DNA of 64,000 nt from an uncultured Alphaproteobacteria bacterium (GCA_951801825.1 CATOOF010000002.1:226441-290440), one strand, 5' to 3'. Positions 18,164-27,631 are shown, counted from the stretch's first letter. Numbers and translations: made by a program. The notes: generated by a model from the sequence alone, not told the origin.

Positions 18164-18619
18164 ATGAAATTTATTTCAATTTTTACGCTGGCAGTCATCT
18201 TGACCGGATGCAACAGCATATCCATTAAACCCGGCACGATGCAGCCCAACACAACCGTTTACACAGACCGCGGCGGATTTACCATGCGCCGCAGTATAAA
18301 AGACGAACTGGAGCGCAGGGGATACAATGTTTTAGTCGGCACGGTTCAAAACAACAAAACGTCGGCAGACAACAGTGAAGAGTTCAGCAGAGTGCCAAAA
18401 AATGCCCGCTATTTTATAAAGGTATCGGAACGCAGTGAAAAATTTCGGCCGATATGGTGCATCTTTAACGGTGTTTGGTGGTGGAATTTTAATATATCAG
18501 TCGCAGACCAGAAAACCGGCACAGAACTGATGACATGGCGCGGACGCGGATGTGCCGACAGTTCCATGCGTCTGTTACGCCGAACGCTGAACCAGCTGGA
18601 AACATCACAGGCCAAGTAA
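18164..18619 (+). CDS. Small lipoprotein of unknown function
   Basis: 151 aa. The N-terminus MKFISIFTLAVILTGCNS is a lipoprotein signal with lipobox LTGC (Cys16), so the mature protein is lipid-anchored. The body (YTDRGGFTMRRSIKDELERRGYNVLVGT) looks like a compact alpha/beta periplasmic domain. GVWWWNFNISVADQKTGTEL near residue 110 is aromatic-rich. I start at 18164 because of AAAGG upstream and because the longer frame would bury the signal peptide. It is monocistronic with its own promoter and terminator. Confidence 0.82.
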   Translation: MKFISIFTLAVILTGCNSISIKPGTMQPNTTVYTDRGGFTMRRSIKDELERRGYNVLVGTVQNNKTSADNSEEFSRVPKNARYFIKVSERSEKFRPIWCIFNGVWWWNFNISVADQKTGTELMTWRGRGCADSSMRLLRRTLNQLETSQAK

Positions 18620-18644
18620 AAATTCATAAATCATCACACACATT

Positions 18645-18684
18645 AACAACAGCGTATGAAACATTTCACACGCTGTTGTTTTTT
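18645..18684 (+). terminator. Terminator of the lipoprotein gene
   Basis: AACAACAGCGT paired with ACGCTGTTGTT around a loop, followed by T-run (18645-18684). Confidence 0.8.
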
Positions 18685-18728
18685 ATGAAAATAATCCCGA
18701 CAAAACAAGAAGTTATGAAAGAAATCCC

Positions 18729-18848
18729 TATGCCTAATTGAAATGAGCGGTTTAATTAGTCTCACTCTTGGTAACCAGAATATCTTAAAAACATGGCATG
18801 TGTCAACGGCAAAATATGCCTAAAAAAACCGCTGGGTTTAATTAGGCA
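18729..18848 (+). promoter_or_regulatory. Paired TGCCTAA elements forming a long imperfect stem in the leader of the 18868 gene
   Basis: TATGCCTAAT begins at 18729 and a second ATGCCTAAA at 18816, 86 bases apart. TGCCTAATT (18731-18739) pairs with AATTAGGCA (18840-18848), and AGCGGTTT (18746-18753) with AAACCGCT (18826-18833). This makes an imperfect stem of about 23 bp with a 72-nt loop. It ends 9 bases before the GGAG of the next gene. A near-identical arrangement stands at the start of the 54555 gene. Confidence 0.55.
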
Positions 18849-18867
18849 ATAGTTGATGGAGAAACAT

Positions 18868-19551
18868 ATGAATAAATACCCAATCTCAACACTTTTTTTC
18901 CTGGGGTTGATTTCTGCACCGCATTATGCAAATGCCGCGGGTGACGCCTGTAGCAGAGTTGGTATAACATCTGGCGTAAGGTGTAGCACGATTGATTTTA
19001 GTGGTGGAATAACTGTGATGAGGGACCCAAGTTGCTATAAGAACTCTATTGATATGGACGAGGGCATGTTATCAACATGTATTGCAAGGAGTTGCAATGG
19101 CATATGCGTCTGCACCTCTAAGCTCTGCGAACAACAAGAACAACAGTGTACTATCCCAGCTTGTATAACAGGAATTACATGGGGGGCGACGTTATCGTCT
19201 GGCGTACAAGTGGGGTTAACCACGGCAAGCAGTGTTTCAGCTTGCAAACCTTGTAAAGATATTCCGGTATATAGATGCGGCGAGGGATATTATTTATCAA
19301 AACTAGGTAGTTTTGATACGCTGGAATATGATGGCGAAATATATGCCGCATCCAGCATAAATTGCATTGCCTGTCCATATGCGTCCGACGATAAAAACAA
19401 ACCAACGATCATGGAGACCCCGCCATCTTATGCCACATCAACGGCGGGATTAAATGATATAAACAGCTGTAGAGTAAAGGCCAACTCTTCAATACAGTCA
19501 ACCGCCGGAACATATGTTTATACCGCGAATTGCGGATATAGCGGCTCTTAA
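18868..19551 (+). CDS. Small secreted cysteine-rich protein (17 Cys, 227 aa)
   Basis: Start is MNKYPIS (18868), with GGAG 6 bases upstream; an upstream TTG/ATG pair at 18853 is ignored. Signal peptide is residues 1-23 (..HYANAAG). The mature part has 17 cysteines. The C-terminal module, RCGEGYY...CIAC...SCRVKA...GTYVYTANCGYSGS, recurs in the proteins at 49785 and 54555. No enzyme motif is present; probably a disulfide-stabilised surface or periplasmic protein. Its leader carries the paired TGCCTAA elements. Followed by a strong terminator, so monocistronic. Confidence 0.82.
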   Translation: MNKYPISTLFFLGLISAPHYANAAGDACSRVGITSGVRCSTIDFSGGITVMRDPSCYKNSIDMDEGMLSTCIARSCNGICVCTSKLCEQQEQQCTIPACITGITWGATLSSGVQVGLTTASSVSACKPCKDIPVYRCGEGYYLSKLGSFDTLEYDGEIYAASSINCIACPYASDDKNKPTIMETPPSYATSTAGLNDINSCRVKANSSIQSTAGTYVYTANCGYSGS

Positions 19552-19553
19552 AA

Positions 19554-19584
19554 AACACCGCCAATTCGGCGGTGTTTTTTTAAG
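19554..19584. terminator. Bidirectional terminator
   Basis: AACACCGCC-aattc-GGCGGTGTT (19554-19576) with flanking A- and T-runs; between the secreted protein and rubrerythrin. Confidence 0.85.
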
Positions 19585-19592
19585 AACAATTA

Positions 19593-20216
19593 TTAGTCCT
19601 TGGTCGTGTATTCGCAGAACCCTTCGTTCGTGTCACAGCGGGCAATAACACCCTCGCTGATGAAATAGCCGCGATCATGCAGGCATGCCGCACAAACCTC
19701 GGGCGCCTCTGTTCCGATATGCCAGTTGCCACAGTTGGTGCAACGCCACATCACAATTTTATCAGACTTAAACAATGTGCCGTTTTCTATTGCCTCTGCC
19801 AAGGCGCGAAAACGAGATTCATGATAGCGTTCCGCATAACCGATATTTTTCAGAACCTCTGCGATTGCCGGAAAACCTTCCTGGGCGGCAATCTGGGCAA
19901 ACTTTGGATACATGTCTGTATTTTCTTCGTGTTCGCCATAGGCCGCGGCCTTTAAGTTTTCAAGCGTATCGCCAATTTTTCCCGCCGGGAATGCCGCCGT
20001 GATTTCCAAATCGCCACCTTCTAAAAATTTAAACAGGCGGGACGCATGTTCTTTTTCCTGGTCTGCGGTTTCCATAAAGATTTTTGCAATGGCCTGGTAA
20101 CCATCTTTTTTTGCCTTGGACGCATAGAACGTATAACGGTTGCGAGCCTGAGATTCCCCGGCAAACGCCATTAATAAATTCTTTTCAGTCTGGGTTCCTT
20201 TTAGGGATACTGTCAT
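19593..20216 (-). CDS. rbr: Rubrerythrin
   Basis: 207 aa diiron peroxidase of anaerobes and microaerophiles. The ferritin-like domain shows GESQARNRYTFYASKAKKDG, ETADQEKEHASRL and later NIGYAERYHESRF, supplying the Glu/His iron ligands. The C-terminal rubredoxin-like iron site is CTNCGNWHIG...CAAC. It reduces H2O2 with electrons from rubredoxin or an NADH-dependent reductase. ATG at 20216 has AAAGGAG upstream; a frame 21 codons longer is ignored. Together with the peroxiredoxin it points to a low-oxygen lifestyle. Confidence 0.94.
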   Translation of the reverse strand: MTVSLKGTQTEKNLLMAFAGESQARNRYTFYASKAKKDGYQAIAKIFMETADQEKEHASRLFKFLEGGDLEITAAFPAGKIGDTLENLKAAAYGEHEENTDMYPKFAQIAAQEGFPAIAEVLKNIGYAERYHESRFRALAEAIENGTLFKSDKIVMWRCTNCGNWHIGTEAPEVCAACLHDRGYFISEGVIARCDTNEGFCEYTTKD

Positions 20217-20283
20217 GCTTTTTGCTCCTTTGTGATTATTTTCCCACAAAATACTATCAGAGACCTTTACAAAAAGCAAAAAA

Positions 20284-21850
<1,567 letters not shown>

Positions 21851-21856
21851 TATAAG

Positions 21857-22160
21857 GTCGCGAAAGCGATGATGATTCTGAAGTCTATGCGGAATAAACG
21901 TTTTGGACCCGGGGGCGGTACCCGGCAGCTCCACCAATAAGCAATACGGGGCTGACATAGTTTCGACAGGCGCGGTAAAGGCAAAAGATTGAATCCGACA
22001 TGGCGTCGTTAAAAGCCGTTAAAAAATGAATGCGAACGATAACGTTCAGCTTGCAATGGCTGCCTAATATGGCGTTGAATACGGTTGGCGATTGTTAACC
22101 CTATTCGTTTTAGCTTTTGCGGGGCCCGCCGGGTGCCTGGCACCAGAAACCCGGTATTTA
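21857..22160 (+). ncRNA. ssrA: tmRNA (ssrA), circularly permuted two-piece alphaproteobacterial form
   Basis: The acceptor half comes first: T-arm CCGGG-GGCGGTA-CCCGG (21909-21925), CAGCTCC, A and CCA (to 21936). After an 11-nt spacer the coding half begins at 21948 with GGGGCTG, which pairs with CAGCTCC, then ACATAGTTTCGACAGG. The tag frame is at 22032-22067. The coding half ends in a CCGGGT...ACCCGG hairpin containing CCTGGCACCAGAAA (22129-22154). Processing would release two RNAs held by base pairing. It works with SmpB (48842) to free stalled ribosomes. The T-loop does not match TTCRANY. The 5' and 3' ends are estimates. Confidence 0.92.
22032..22067 (+). other. tmRNA proteolysis-tag reading frame
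   Basis: GCG AAC GAT AAC GTT CAG CTT GCA ATG GCT GCC TAA encodes ANDNVQLAMAA. With the alanine from tmRNA itself the tag is AANDNVQLAMAA, ending in the hydrophobic-Ala-Ala degron typical of ssrA tags. Confidence 0.9.
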
Positions 22161-22183
22161 TAAATAATAAAAAGGCAAAAAAA

Positions 22184-22414
22184 ATGTTTGGAAAAGTAAA
22201 AAAAGTATTCTTTACGGGTGTGTTTGGAATCCTGTATGTTTCGTTTATTGCACAATTGGTTTATATTTTAGGCTGGGTCCCGGGCGTTGAGGGCAAACTG
22301 AGCTGGCTGGGGGCGTTGTCCTTGGAATGGCTGGTTCTGATTGCGGCACGATATCTGTCAAAGCGCAGCAGCACCGGTGCACAATATAACGGATATAATA
22401 ATCGCCGCCGTTAA
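22184..22414 (+). CDS. Small membrane protein, 76 aa
   Basis: Starts at MFGKVKKVFF (22184), about 25 bases after the tmRNA coding half; an upstream in-frame ATG lies inside tmRNA and is ignored. Two hydrophobic segments (about residues 10-33 and 42-58) predict a hairpin in the inner membrane with basic ends; the tail is RSSTGAQYNGYNNRRR. RBS is weak (AAGGC). No family is recognised. It may be read from the ssrA transcript, as no separate promoter is obvious. Confidence 0.6.
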   Translation: MFGKVKKVFFTGVFGILYVSFIAQLVYILGWVPGVEGKLSWLGALSLEWLVLIAARYLSKRSSTGAQYNGYNNRRR

Positions 22415-22436
22415 TATTGGCACATGCAAACAAATG

Positions 22437-22464
22437 AAAATCCCCCTATGACGGGGATTTTTTA
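22437..22464 (+). terminator. Terminator after the small membrane protein
   Basis: AATCCCC-ctatgac-GGGGATT (22439-22459) followed by T-run. Confidence 0.8.
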
Positions 22465-22506
22465 TTGTCTTGAAAAGTTCAAAAAATAGCTTATATTTGG
22501 TAAGCC

Positions 22507-24264
22507 ATGAAAGAATATATACTTCCATTTAGAGATTTGGTCGTACATCCCGGCCTGACGGTTCCTGTTTTTATTGACAATCCAATGTCGATAGCGTGTA
22601 TAGAGGCCGCAATGGAGGGCAGCCGCCGCTTGGTTTTGGCCGCCCAGCACAGCTGGAACTATCCGGCAGAGGTCAATGATATTTTTGATATCGGAACAAT
22701 AGGCGACATCGCCCAGGTTCTGCGCATGCCAGATGGTGCAATACATGCCATTATCAGAACAACTGACGTGGTGTCACTCCATGACATATCCGTAAACCGC
22801 GGCCTGTTTACCGCCGACACCCAGGTTATTTCATGCATGGATGATGCAGAATTCGAGCAGACAATCGCACTGCGTGACAGAATTGCAGAAAACCTGCAGG
22901 CGTTGGCGGCGGGGCGCAAATTTAAAATAGACAAACTGCGCAACATTGTTCAGAACTATCCCCTGCCCGCATTTGTAGATGCCGTGATTCAAACAGCCGA
23001 CATCGACACAGATGCCGCAGTTGCAGTTTTGCGTGCGGCCAGCTGGCGGGACAAACTGGTCTTGCTGTTGGAACAGGTAAACCTGATAGCGGAAACCGCA
23101 AAAATCGAAGATTCAATTAATCGACGCATTCACCAGCAGATGGAAGCCGGCCGCCGCGAGGCTATTTTGCAAGAAAAAATGCGCGCAATACAAAAAGAAA
23201 TGGGTGACGACGCCGAAGAAATGGACGCTGAAAACATGCGGCGGCGCATTGAAAAATCGCCCCTGCCGACAGAGGCGCGCGAAAAGGCGATGTCCGAATG
23301 GCGGCGCATGCGGTCACTGGCGCCGATGTCAAACGACGGCGCGCTGATAAAAACATATCTGGACGAACTGCTGGCAATGCCATGGGCAAAAACGCCCGCC
23401 TCAAAGATAGAACTGGGGGCCGCACGAAAAACGCTGGACGCCCGGCACTCTGGCATGAATGCAATAAAAGAGCGAATTTTGGAACATATCGCCGTGATGA
23501 AAAAAACCGGCAGCAACCGCGGCAGCATACTGTGTTTTGTCGGGGCGCCGGGCGTTGGCAAAACGTCGCTATGCAAATCGATTGCGGATGCACTGGGGCG
23601 AAAGTATCAGCGCATATCGCTGGGCGGCATTTCAGACGAGTCACACTTTCGCGGTCACCGCAAGACATATATAGGCTCTCAGCCGGGGCGCATTATGGAT
23701 GCACTGAAACGCTGTCACGCCAATAATCCTGTCATTGTTTTAGATGAAATAGATAAAATGGGACGCGACTGGCGCGGCGATCCAGAGGCGGCGTTACTTG
23801 AAATTATGGACCCTGAGCAAAACAAGACTTTCCGCGACCATTATTTAGAGGTGGATTTTGACCTGTCGAATGTTTTATTTATCGCCACAGCAAACAGCCT
23901 TAACCTGTCCAGCGCCCTGAAGGACCGTATGGAAATTATAGAGATTCCCGGATACACCGAAGAGGACAAGGTTTGTATCGCACGCGAACATTTGGTGCGA
24001 CGCGCCGCCGCCGATACGGGATGGGCAACAGAAAATATTATCATTAATGACGAAGCAATACGCCATATAATCCGAAACTATACGTCAGAACAAGGCGTAC
24101 GCCAGTTGCAGCGCGAACTGACCGCGATGCTGCGGCGGGCGCTATTGGAACACGACGGCGAAGATATTCTGACCGAGTTCACGCCGGAAAAAATTGACCA
24201 ATTACTGGCGGTACGAAAATTATCAGGTGTTTCAAAACGGATTGGTTTTGGCATGGGTGCATAA
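22507..24264 (+). CDS. lon: Lon-like AAA+ ATPase lacking the protease domain
   Basis: 585 aa; standard Lon has about 780-810. The Lon N-domain (ILPFRDLVVHPGLTVPVF), the coiled-coil/helical segment with INRRIHQQMEAGRREAILQE, and a complete AAA+ module are present. The latter has Walker A VGAPGVGKTSL near residue 345, FRGHRKTYIGSQPGRIM, and Walker B VIVLDEIDKMGRDWRGDP. The frame stops at KRIGFGMGA, exactly where Lon's P-domain (Ser-Lys dyad) should begin, and no P-domain sequence follows in any frame. The product should unfold substrates but not cut them. It leads an operon with 24286, tsaB, rimI and radC. It could be natural loss or an old truncation. Confidence 0.88.
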   Translation: MKEYILPFRDLVVHPGLTVPVFIDNPMSIACIEAAMEGSRRLVLAAQHSWNYPAEVNDIFDIGTIGDIAQVLRMPDGAIHAIIRTTDVVSLHDISVNRGLFTADTQVISCMDDAEFEQTIALRDRIAENLQALAAGRKFKIDKLRNIVQNYPLPAFVDAVIQTADIDTDAAVAVLRAASWRDKLVLLLEQVNLIAETAKIEDSINRRIHQQMEAGRREAILQEKMRAIQKEMGDDAEEMDAENMRRRIEKSPLPTEAREKAMSEWRRMRSLAPMSNDGALIKTYLDELLAMPWAKTPASKIELGAARKTLDARHSGMNAIKERILEHIAVMKKTGSNRGSILCFVGAPGVGKTSLCKSIADALGRKYQRISLGGISDESHFRGHRKTYIGSQPGRIMDALKRCHANNPVIVLDEIDKMGRDWRGDPEAALLEIMDPEQNKTFRDHYLEVDFDLSNVLFIATANSLNLSSALKDRMEIIEIPGYTEEDKVCIAREHLVRRAAADTGWATENIIINDEAIRHIIRNYTSEQGVRQLQRELTAMLRRALLEHDGEDILTEFTPEKIDQLLAVRKLSGVSKRIGFGMGA

Positions 24265-24285
24265 AAAAATTATAAAGGAAAAATT

Positions 24286-24561
24286 ATGAATCTTTCTGAA
24301 AAATACAAGCTGTTCAAGGCAATCATACTGGCTGATGACGTAAAGTTCCAGACGCCCGGCATTTTTAATGAAACATACAGGGCAATAACCAAAGACTATG
24401 TAATCGAATCCGAGATACTATTGCCACATTTTGACGGCGAAAAATCGCAGTATACAATAAACGCCATTAACAGACACAAGCATTTATCATACACGTTAAA
24501 TGGCCGCATCGCACAATTAGCAACTTTTATAATGAACAAAAAACACGCCAAGACAAAATGA
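24286..24561 (+). CDS. Hypothetical protein, 91 aa
   Basis: RBS AAAGGA precedes the ATG. The protein is soluble and helical-looking, with no recognised family (NLSEKYKLFKAIILADDVKF at the start, basic tail KKHAKTK). Its stop overlaps the tsaB start by 4 bases (ATGA), so it is translationally coupled to tsaB. It sits where Lon's missing domain would be but bears no resemblance to it. Confidence 0.68.
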   Translation: MNLSEKYKLFKAIILADDVKFQTPGIFNETYRAITKDYVIESEILLPHFDGEKSQYTINAINRHKHLSYTLNGRIAQLATFIMNKKHAKTK

Positions 24562-25109
24562 TTCTGCTTATCAACACTTCGGGCGGGGGGCTGGAATTTG
24601 CCCTGGGGGCCGCACACAAACAAATAGCTGTGGAAAAACAGTCTGTTGCGCTAGCGCCGGAATGCGAAAAATTTATGACCGAGTGCGGGGTATCATGGCG
24701 CGAATTAACGGCAATCGGCGTAGTGGTGGGCCCGGGCAGTTTTACCGGCGTACGCCTGGGCATTGCATACGCAAAGGGCCTGGGGCTGGGGTTGAATATT
24801 CCGGTGGTCGGGATAAGCGCGTTTGAATTATATCTGGCGGCGACGCCGGACGCGTTTGTCGCAATAGAATCCGGACGTGGCGACTTTTTTGTCGCATCAG
24901 AAAAAACAGCCCCTCAAACAATGACAATTGACGAGGTGGAAACGCGCCAGATGGAATGCCCGCGAACCGTCGGACATTTACCGTTTAACCTGGGGCTGGG
25001 GGATGGCATTGTCCGCAAAAAGCTGGCAGATGGCGACACCACGCCCGCCGTGCCGATGTATCTGCGCCCCAGCTATGCCGAAGAGAATCACAAATGCTGC
25101 AACAACTAG
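24558..25109 (+). CDS. tsaB: TsaB, tRNA threonylcarbamoyladenosine synthesis factor
   Basis: 183 aa, shorter than the usual 220-235. The ASKHA-fold signature VVVGPGSFTGVRLGIAYAKG is intact, as is the N-terminal MILLINTSGGGLEFAL strand. TsaB forms the platform for TsaD and TsaE in making t6A37 on ANN-decoding tRNAs. The second, C-terminal lobe is trimmed. It overlaps the upstream 91-aa gene by 4 bases and rimI by 16, a tight operon. MtaB at 44686 acts on the product t6A. Confidence 0.92.
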   Translation: MILLINTSGGGLEFALGAAHKQIAVEKQSVALAPECEKFMTECGVSWRELTAIGVVVGPGSFTGVRLGIAYAKGLGLGLNIPVVGISAFELYLAATPDAFVAIESGRGDFFVASEKTAPQTMTIDEVETRQMECPRTVGHLPFNLGLGDGIVRKKLADGDTTPAVPMYLRPSYAEENHKCCNN

Positions 25110-25480
25110 AAAAACTGCACGCGCAATGCTTTCCGCACAAACCGTGGTGCGCCAATGATTTTGACGATTTAAAAAAGTCGGGCTGTGACATTATCGCCAG
25201 CCAAAACGGTTTCATCATTTATCGCGTCGTCGCAGACGAGGCAGAAATTATCACTATCGGGGTGGCGCCTGCGGCGCGGCGCGGCGGGATTGCCGCGGCA
25301 ATGATTGAGATAGCGGCCGCCGATGCAAAAAAACGCGGCGCAAAAAAAATGTTTCTGGAAGTGGCACGCGACAACGCGGCCGCAATTGCACTGTACAGCC
25401 GCGCCGGATTTTCCGAAATCGGCGTCCGCCCGAAATACTATGATGGGATTGATGCAATTTTAATGCAACGCCAATTGTAA
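25094..25480 (+). CDS. rimI: RimI-like ribosomal-protein-alanine N-acetyltransferase
   Basis: 128 aa GNAT protein. Acetyl-CoA-binding motif A is VAPAARRGGIAAAMIEIA; LEVARDNAAAIALYSRAGF is motif B, typical of RimI. It acetylates the N-terminal alanine of S18 in E. coli. The tsaB-rimI pairing is conserved in many bacteria. N-terminal part is short, so motif C/D strands are minimal. Confidence 0.9.
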   Translation: MLQQLEKLHAQCFPHKPWCANDFDDLKKSGCDIIASQNGFIIYRVVADEAEIITIGVAPAARRGGIAAAMIEIAAADAKKRGAKKMFLEVARDNAAAIALYSRAGFSEIGVRPKYYDGIDAILMQRQL

Positions 25481-25492
25481 AAGAGAATACGC

Positions 25493-26230
25493 ATGGCGAC
25501 ACCACCTGACAGCGCATTTCACAACGGCCATCGCGAAAGGCTGCGCCAGAAGTTTCTGGATGACAAAATAACGGATTACGAGTTTCTGGAATTACTGCTG
25601 GCGTTTGTGATACCACGGCGCGATGTCCGGCCACTGGCGCGCGGTCTGATAAACAAGTACAGCGGCCTGCATCAAATTTGCAGCCTGCCGATGGAACAGT
25701 TGCTGGAATTTCCGGGCGTGGGACGCAACACGGCCATATTTTTAAAAGCAATTCGCCATGCCATGCTGGCCGAATATCGCGAACACCTGGACAAGCGCCC
25801 TATTTTCCATACAAACACTACGTTGATAAACTATTGCCTGACACTGCTGGGCGGTAAGACAATAGAAGAATTTCATGTTCTGTACCTGGACGAGGAAAAG
25901 CGCCTGTTGCGCGACGACACGCACAGCGTCGGAACAATAAACTGGGCGGCGGTATACCCGCGCGAGATAGTTCGCCGCGCACTGGATATAAACGCACGCA
26001 GTATTGTGATGCTGCACAACCATCCGACGGCGGGCGTGCCTTTTTCCACACCGGACATAGAGATTACAACAATTACGCGCGACATGCTGGCACCGCTGGA
26101 TATTGAGCTGTACGACCATTTTCTGGTCACGGGCGGCCAGGTATTATCTGCAAAGAACAGCCAACTGCTGAATCAAAGCAAAACTAGTTTGACGAATTCA
26201 CAAAATCAAGGACACGCGGGTCAAAAATAA
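25493..26230 (+). CDS. radC: RadC / JAB-domain protein
   Basis: 245 aa. The N-terminal helix-hairpin-helix region (GRNTAIFLKAIRHAML) is followed by a JAB/MPN metalloprotease-like domain with HNHPTAGVPFSTPDIEITT (HxHP...SxxD) and YDHFLVTGG. The E. coli radC mutation itself turned out to lie in recG, so the cellular role of this family is unsettled. It is last in the lon-tsaB-rimI operon. Its 3' end overlaps the convergent helicase gene by 47 bases. Confidence 0.93.
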   Translation: MATPPDSAFHNGHRERLRQKFLDDKITDYEFLELLLAFVIPRRDVRPLARGLINKYSGLHQICSLPMEQLLEFPGVGRNTAIFLKAIRHAMLAEYREHLDKRPIFHTNTTLINYCLTLLGGKTIEEFHVLYLDEEKRLLRDDTHSVGTINWAAVYPREIVRRALDINARSIVMLHNHPTAGVPFSTPDIEITTITRDMLAPLDIELYDHFLVTGGQVLSAKNSQLLNQSKTSLTNSQNQGHAGQK

Positions 26231-27458
26231 CATCACGCGGACGCAGTGCCGCGGCGATATGAATATCGGCGGCACGACGCGTACGCGACAGTGCAACATA
26301 TGCCTGGCCGTGGGCAAAAGCACCGCGCGATATATCCACCACAACCGCATCCAGTGTTTTTCCCTGGGCCTTATGTATTGTCATTGCATACCCCAACGAC
26401 AGCGGAAATTGGCGATATGCACCAACTTCGTTTTCAACCAGTCTATCGTTTTCATCGCGGGAATATTCTATCTTTTCCCACTTTTCAGGCCGCACCGTCA
26501 CGGTTTCGCGATTATCGGACAGCAATTGCACCACTATCTCGCGCGGGCCCAGACTGCGCACAATTCCCATAGAGCCGTTATGCCATTTGTCGCCGTTTTT
26601 AACAAATACAACCAACGCCCCAACTTTTAACACCAAGCTTAGCGGGGCGGGAACATCACGTTCTGCAAAATTGCCGGTCAGTTCGCCGTTATACGCAACC
26701 TCTGGCGCGGCTATCTGGGCCAGGCGGCCGGCGTTTATCCGTTCGGCAACGGCACGAAACGGTGTAATCAGCACCGCATTTTCACGACGCGCCGCATCAT
26801 CTATTTTGCAACTGTTAAAAAATGCAAGTGCACTGGTGTCGCCACCACGCAATCTGGTTAAGTTTTCCAGCAACGCCATATCATTTTGACGATAGACCAA
26901 ATCGAAATCATATTTTATAAAGTCGGCCCGCTTGAAAACATTGCTGTCAAAGAAATAAGCGTTTTCATATCCATAATTCTGGGCATACAGGCCGGCCGCA
27001 TCACGCGTAATTACCGGCGGCAATTGAAACAAATCACCAATTGCCAACACCTGCAGGCCGCCAAAAGGCGCATTATTGCGCCGTGCCTGGCGCGCCAGTA
27101 TGTCCATCGCATCAAGCAGGTCCGGCGCAACCATTGAAATTTCATCAATAATCAGCACATCCGCCCCGGTCAGAATATTGCGCGTTTTCGCCTTAAGCTT
27201 TAGAAATTCCGGCATTACAAAATCACGGGGCTGAATCTGAAACATTGAATGTATCGTCTGGCCCGCGATATTCAGTGCCGACACCGCCGTCGGGCATGCA
27301 CATATTATGCGCTTTTTCGATGCCGACCGCAGATAATTCACAAACGTTGATTTTCCCGTTCCGGCCTGGCCCATAATAAGAATGTTTGAATATGTATTTT
27401 CCAGCGCGTTCATGGCCGCGGTCTGGGTTGGATTCAATATCGGGACAAATTCAGACAT
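26184..27458 (-). CDS. PIF1/RecD-like superfamily 1 helicase
   Basis: 424 aa. Q-motif-like PTQTAAMNAL, Walker A IMGQAGTGKSTF, Walker B VLIIDEISMV, and C-terminal GYAMTIHKAQGKTLDAVVVD plus YVALSRTRRAADIHI are the SF1B PIF1/RecD2 motifs, implying a 5'-3' DNA helicase. No extra nuclease or accessory domain is present. Start has AAGGTC upstream. Convergent with and overlapping radC by 47 bases. Confidence 0.9.
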   Translation of the reverse strand: MSEFVPILNPTQTAAMNALENTYSNILIMGQAGTGKSTFVNYLRSASKKRIICACPTAVSALNIAGQTIHSMFQIQPRDFVMPEFLKLKAKTRNILTGADVLIIDEISMVAPDLLDAMDILARQARRNNAPFGGLQVLAIGDLFQLPPVITRDAAGLYAQNYGYENAYFFDSNVFKRADFIKYDFDLVYRQNDMALLENLTRLRGGDTSALAFFNSCKIDDAARRENAVLITPFRAVAERINAGRLAQIAAPEVAYNGELTGNFAERDVPAPLSLVLKVGALVVFVKNGDKWHNGSMGIVRSLGPREIVVQLLSDNRETVTVRPEKWEKIEYSRDENDRLVENEVGAYRQFPLSLGYAMTIHKAQGKTLDAVVVDISRGAFAHGQAYVALSRTRRAADIHIAAALRPRDVIFDPRVLDFVNSSN

Positions 27459-27510
27459 GACCTTATGTTTGCATATAAGACATAAAAAAGCAACCTTGAT
27501 AAAATTTAAC

Positions 27511-27538
27511 TTGCAACAAAACAGATTTCATATATAAT
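27511..27538 (+). promoter_or_regulatory. Promoter of the CAU tRNA
   Basis: TTGCAA (27511-27516), 16-base spacer, TATAAT (27533-27538). Confidence 0.7.
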
Positions 27539-27547
27539 GTGCGCCGT

Positions 27548-27624
27548 GGGTTAGTAGCTCAGTTGGTTAGAGCGGAGCGCTCATAACGCTTTGGTCGTGG
27601 GTTCAAGTCCTACCTAACCCACCA
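27548..27624 (+). tRNA. tRNA with anticodon CAU (Met elongator or Ile2)
   Basis: 77 nt: acceptor GGGTTAG/CTAACCC, discriminator A, encoded CCA; anticodon loop CTCATAA. It is not an initiator (G1-C72 is paired and the anticodon stem lacks three G-C pairs). Whether the first anticodon base becomes lysidine (Ile2) or not (Met) cannot be settled by eye; the TTGGTCG variable region looks somewhat Ile2-like. Confidence 0.9.
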
Positions 27625-27631
27625 ACTTATT

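Noticed and set aside
18729-18848. Paired repeats as an invertible phase-variation switch
   Set aside because: Arms are imperfect with internal mismatches and no clear promoter lies between them; kept only as a minor alternative.
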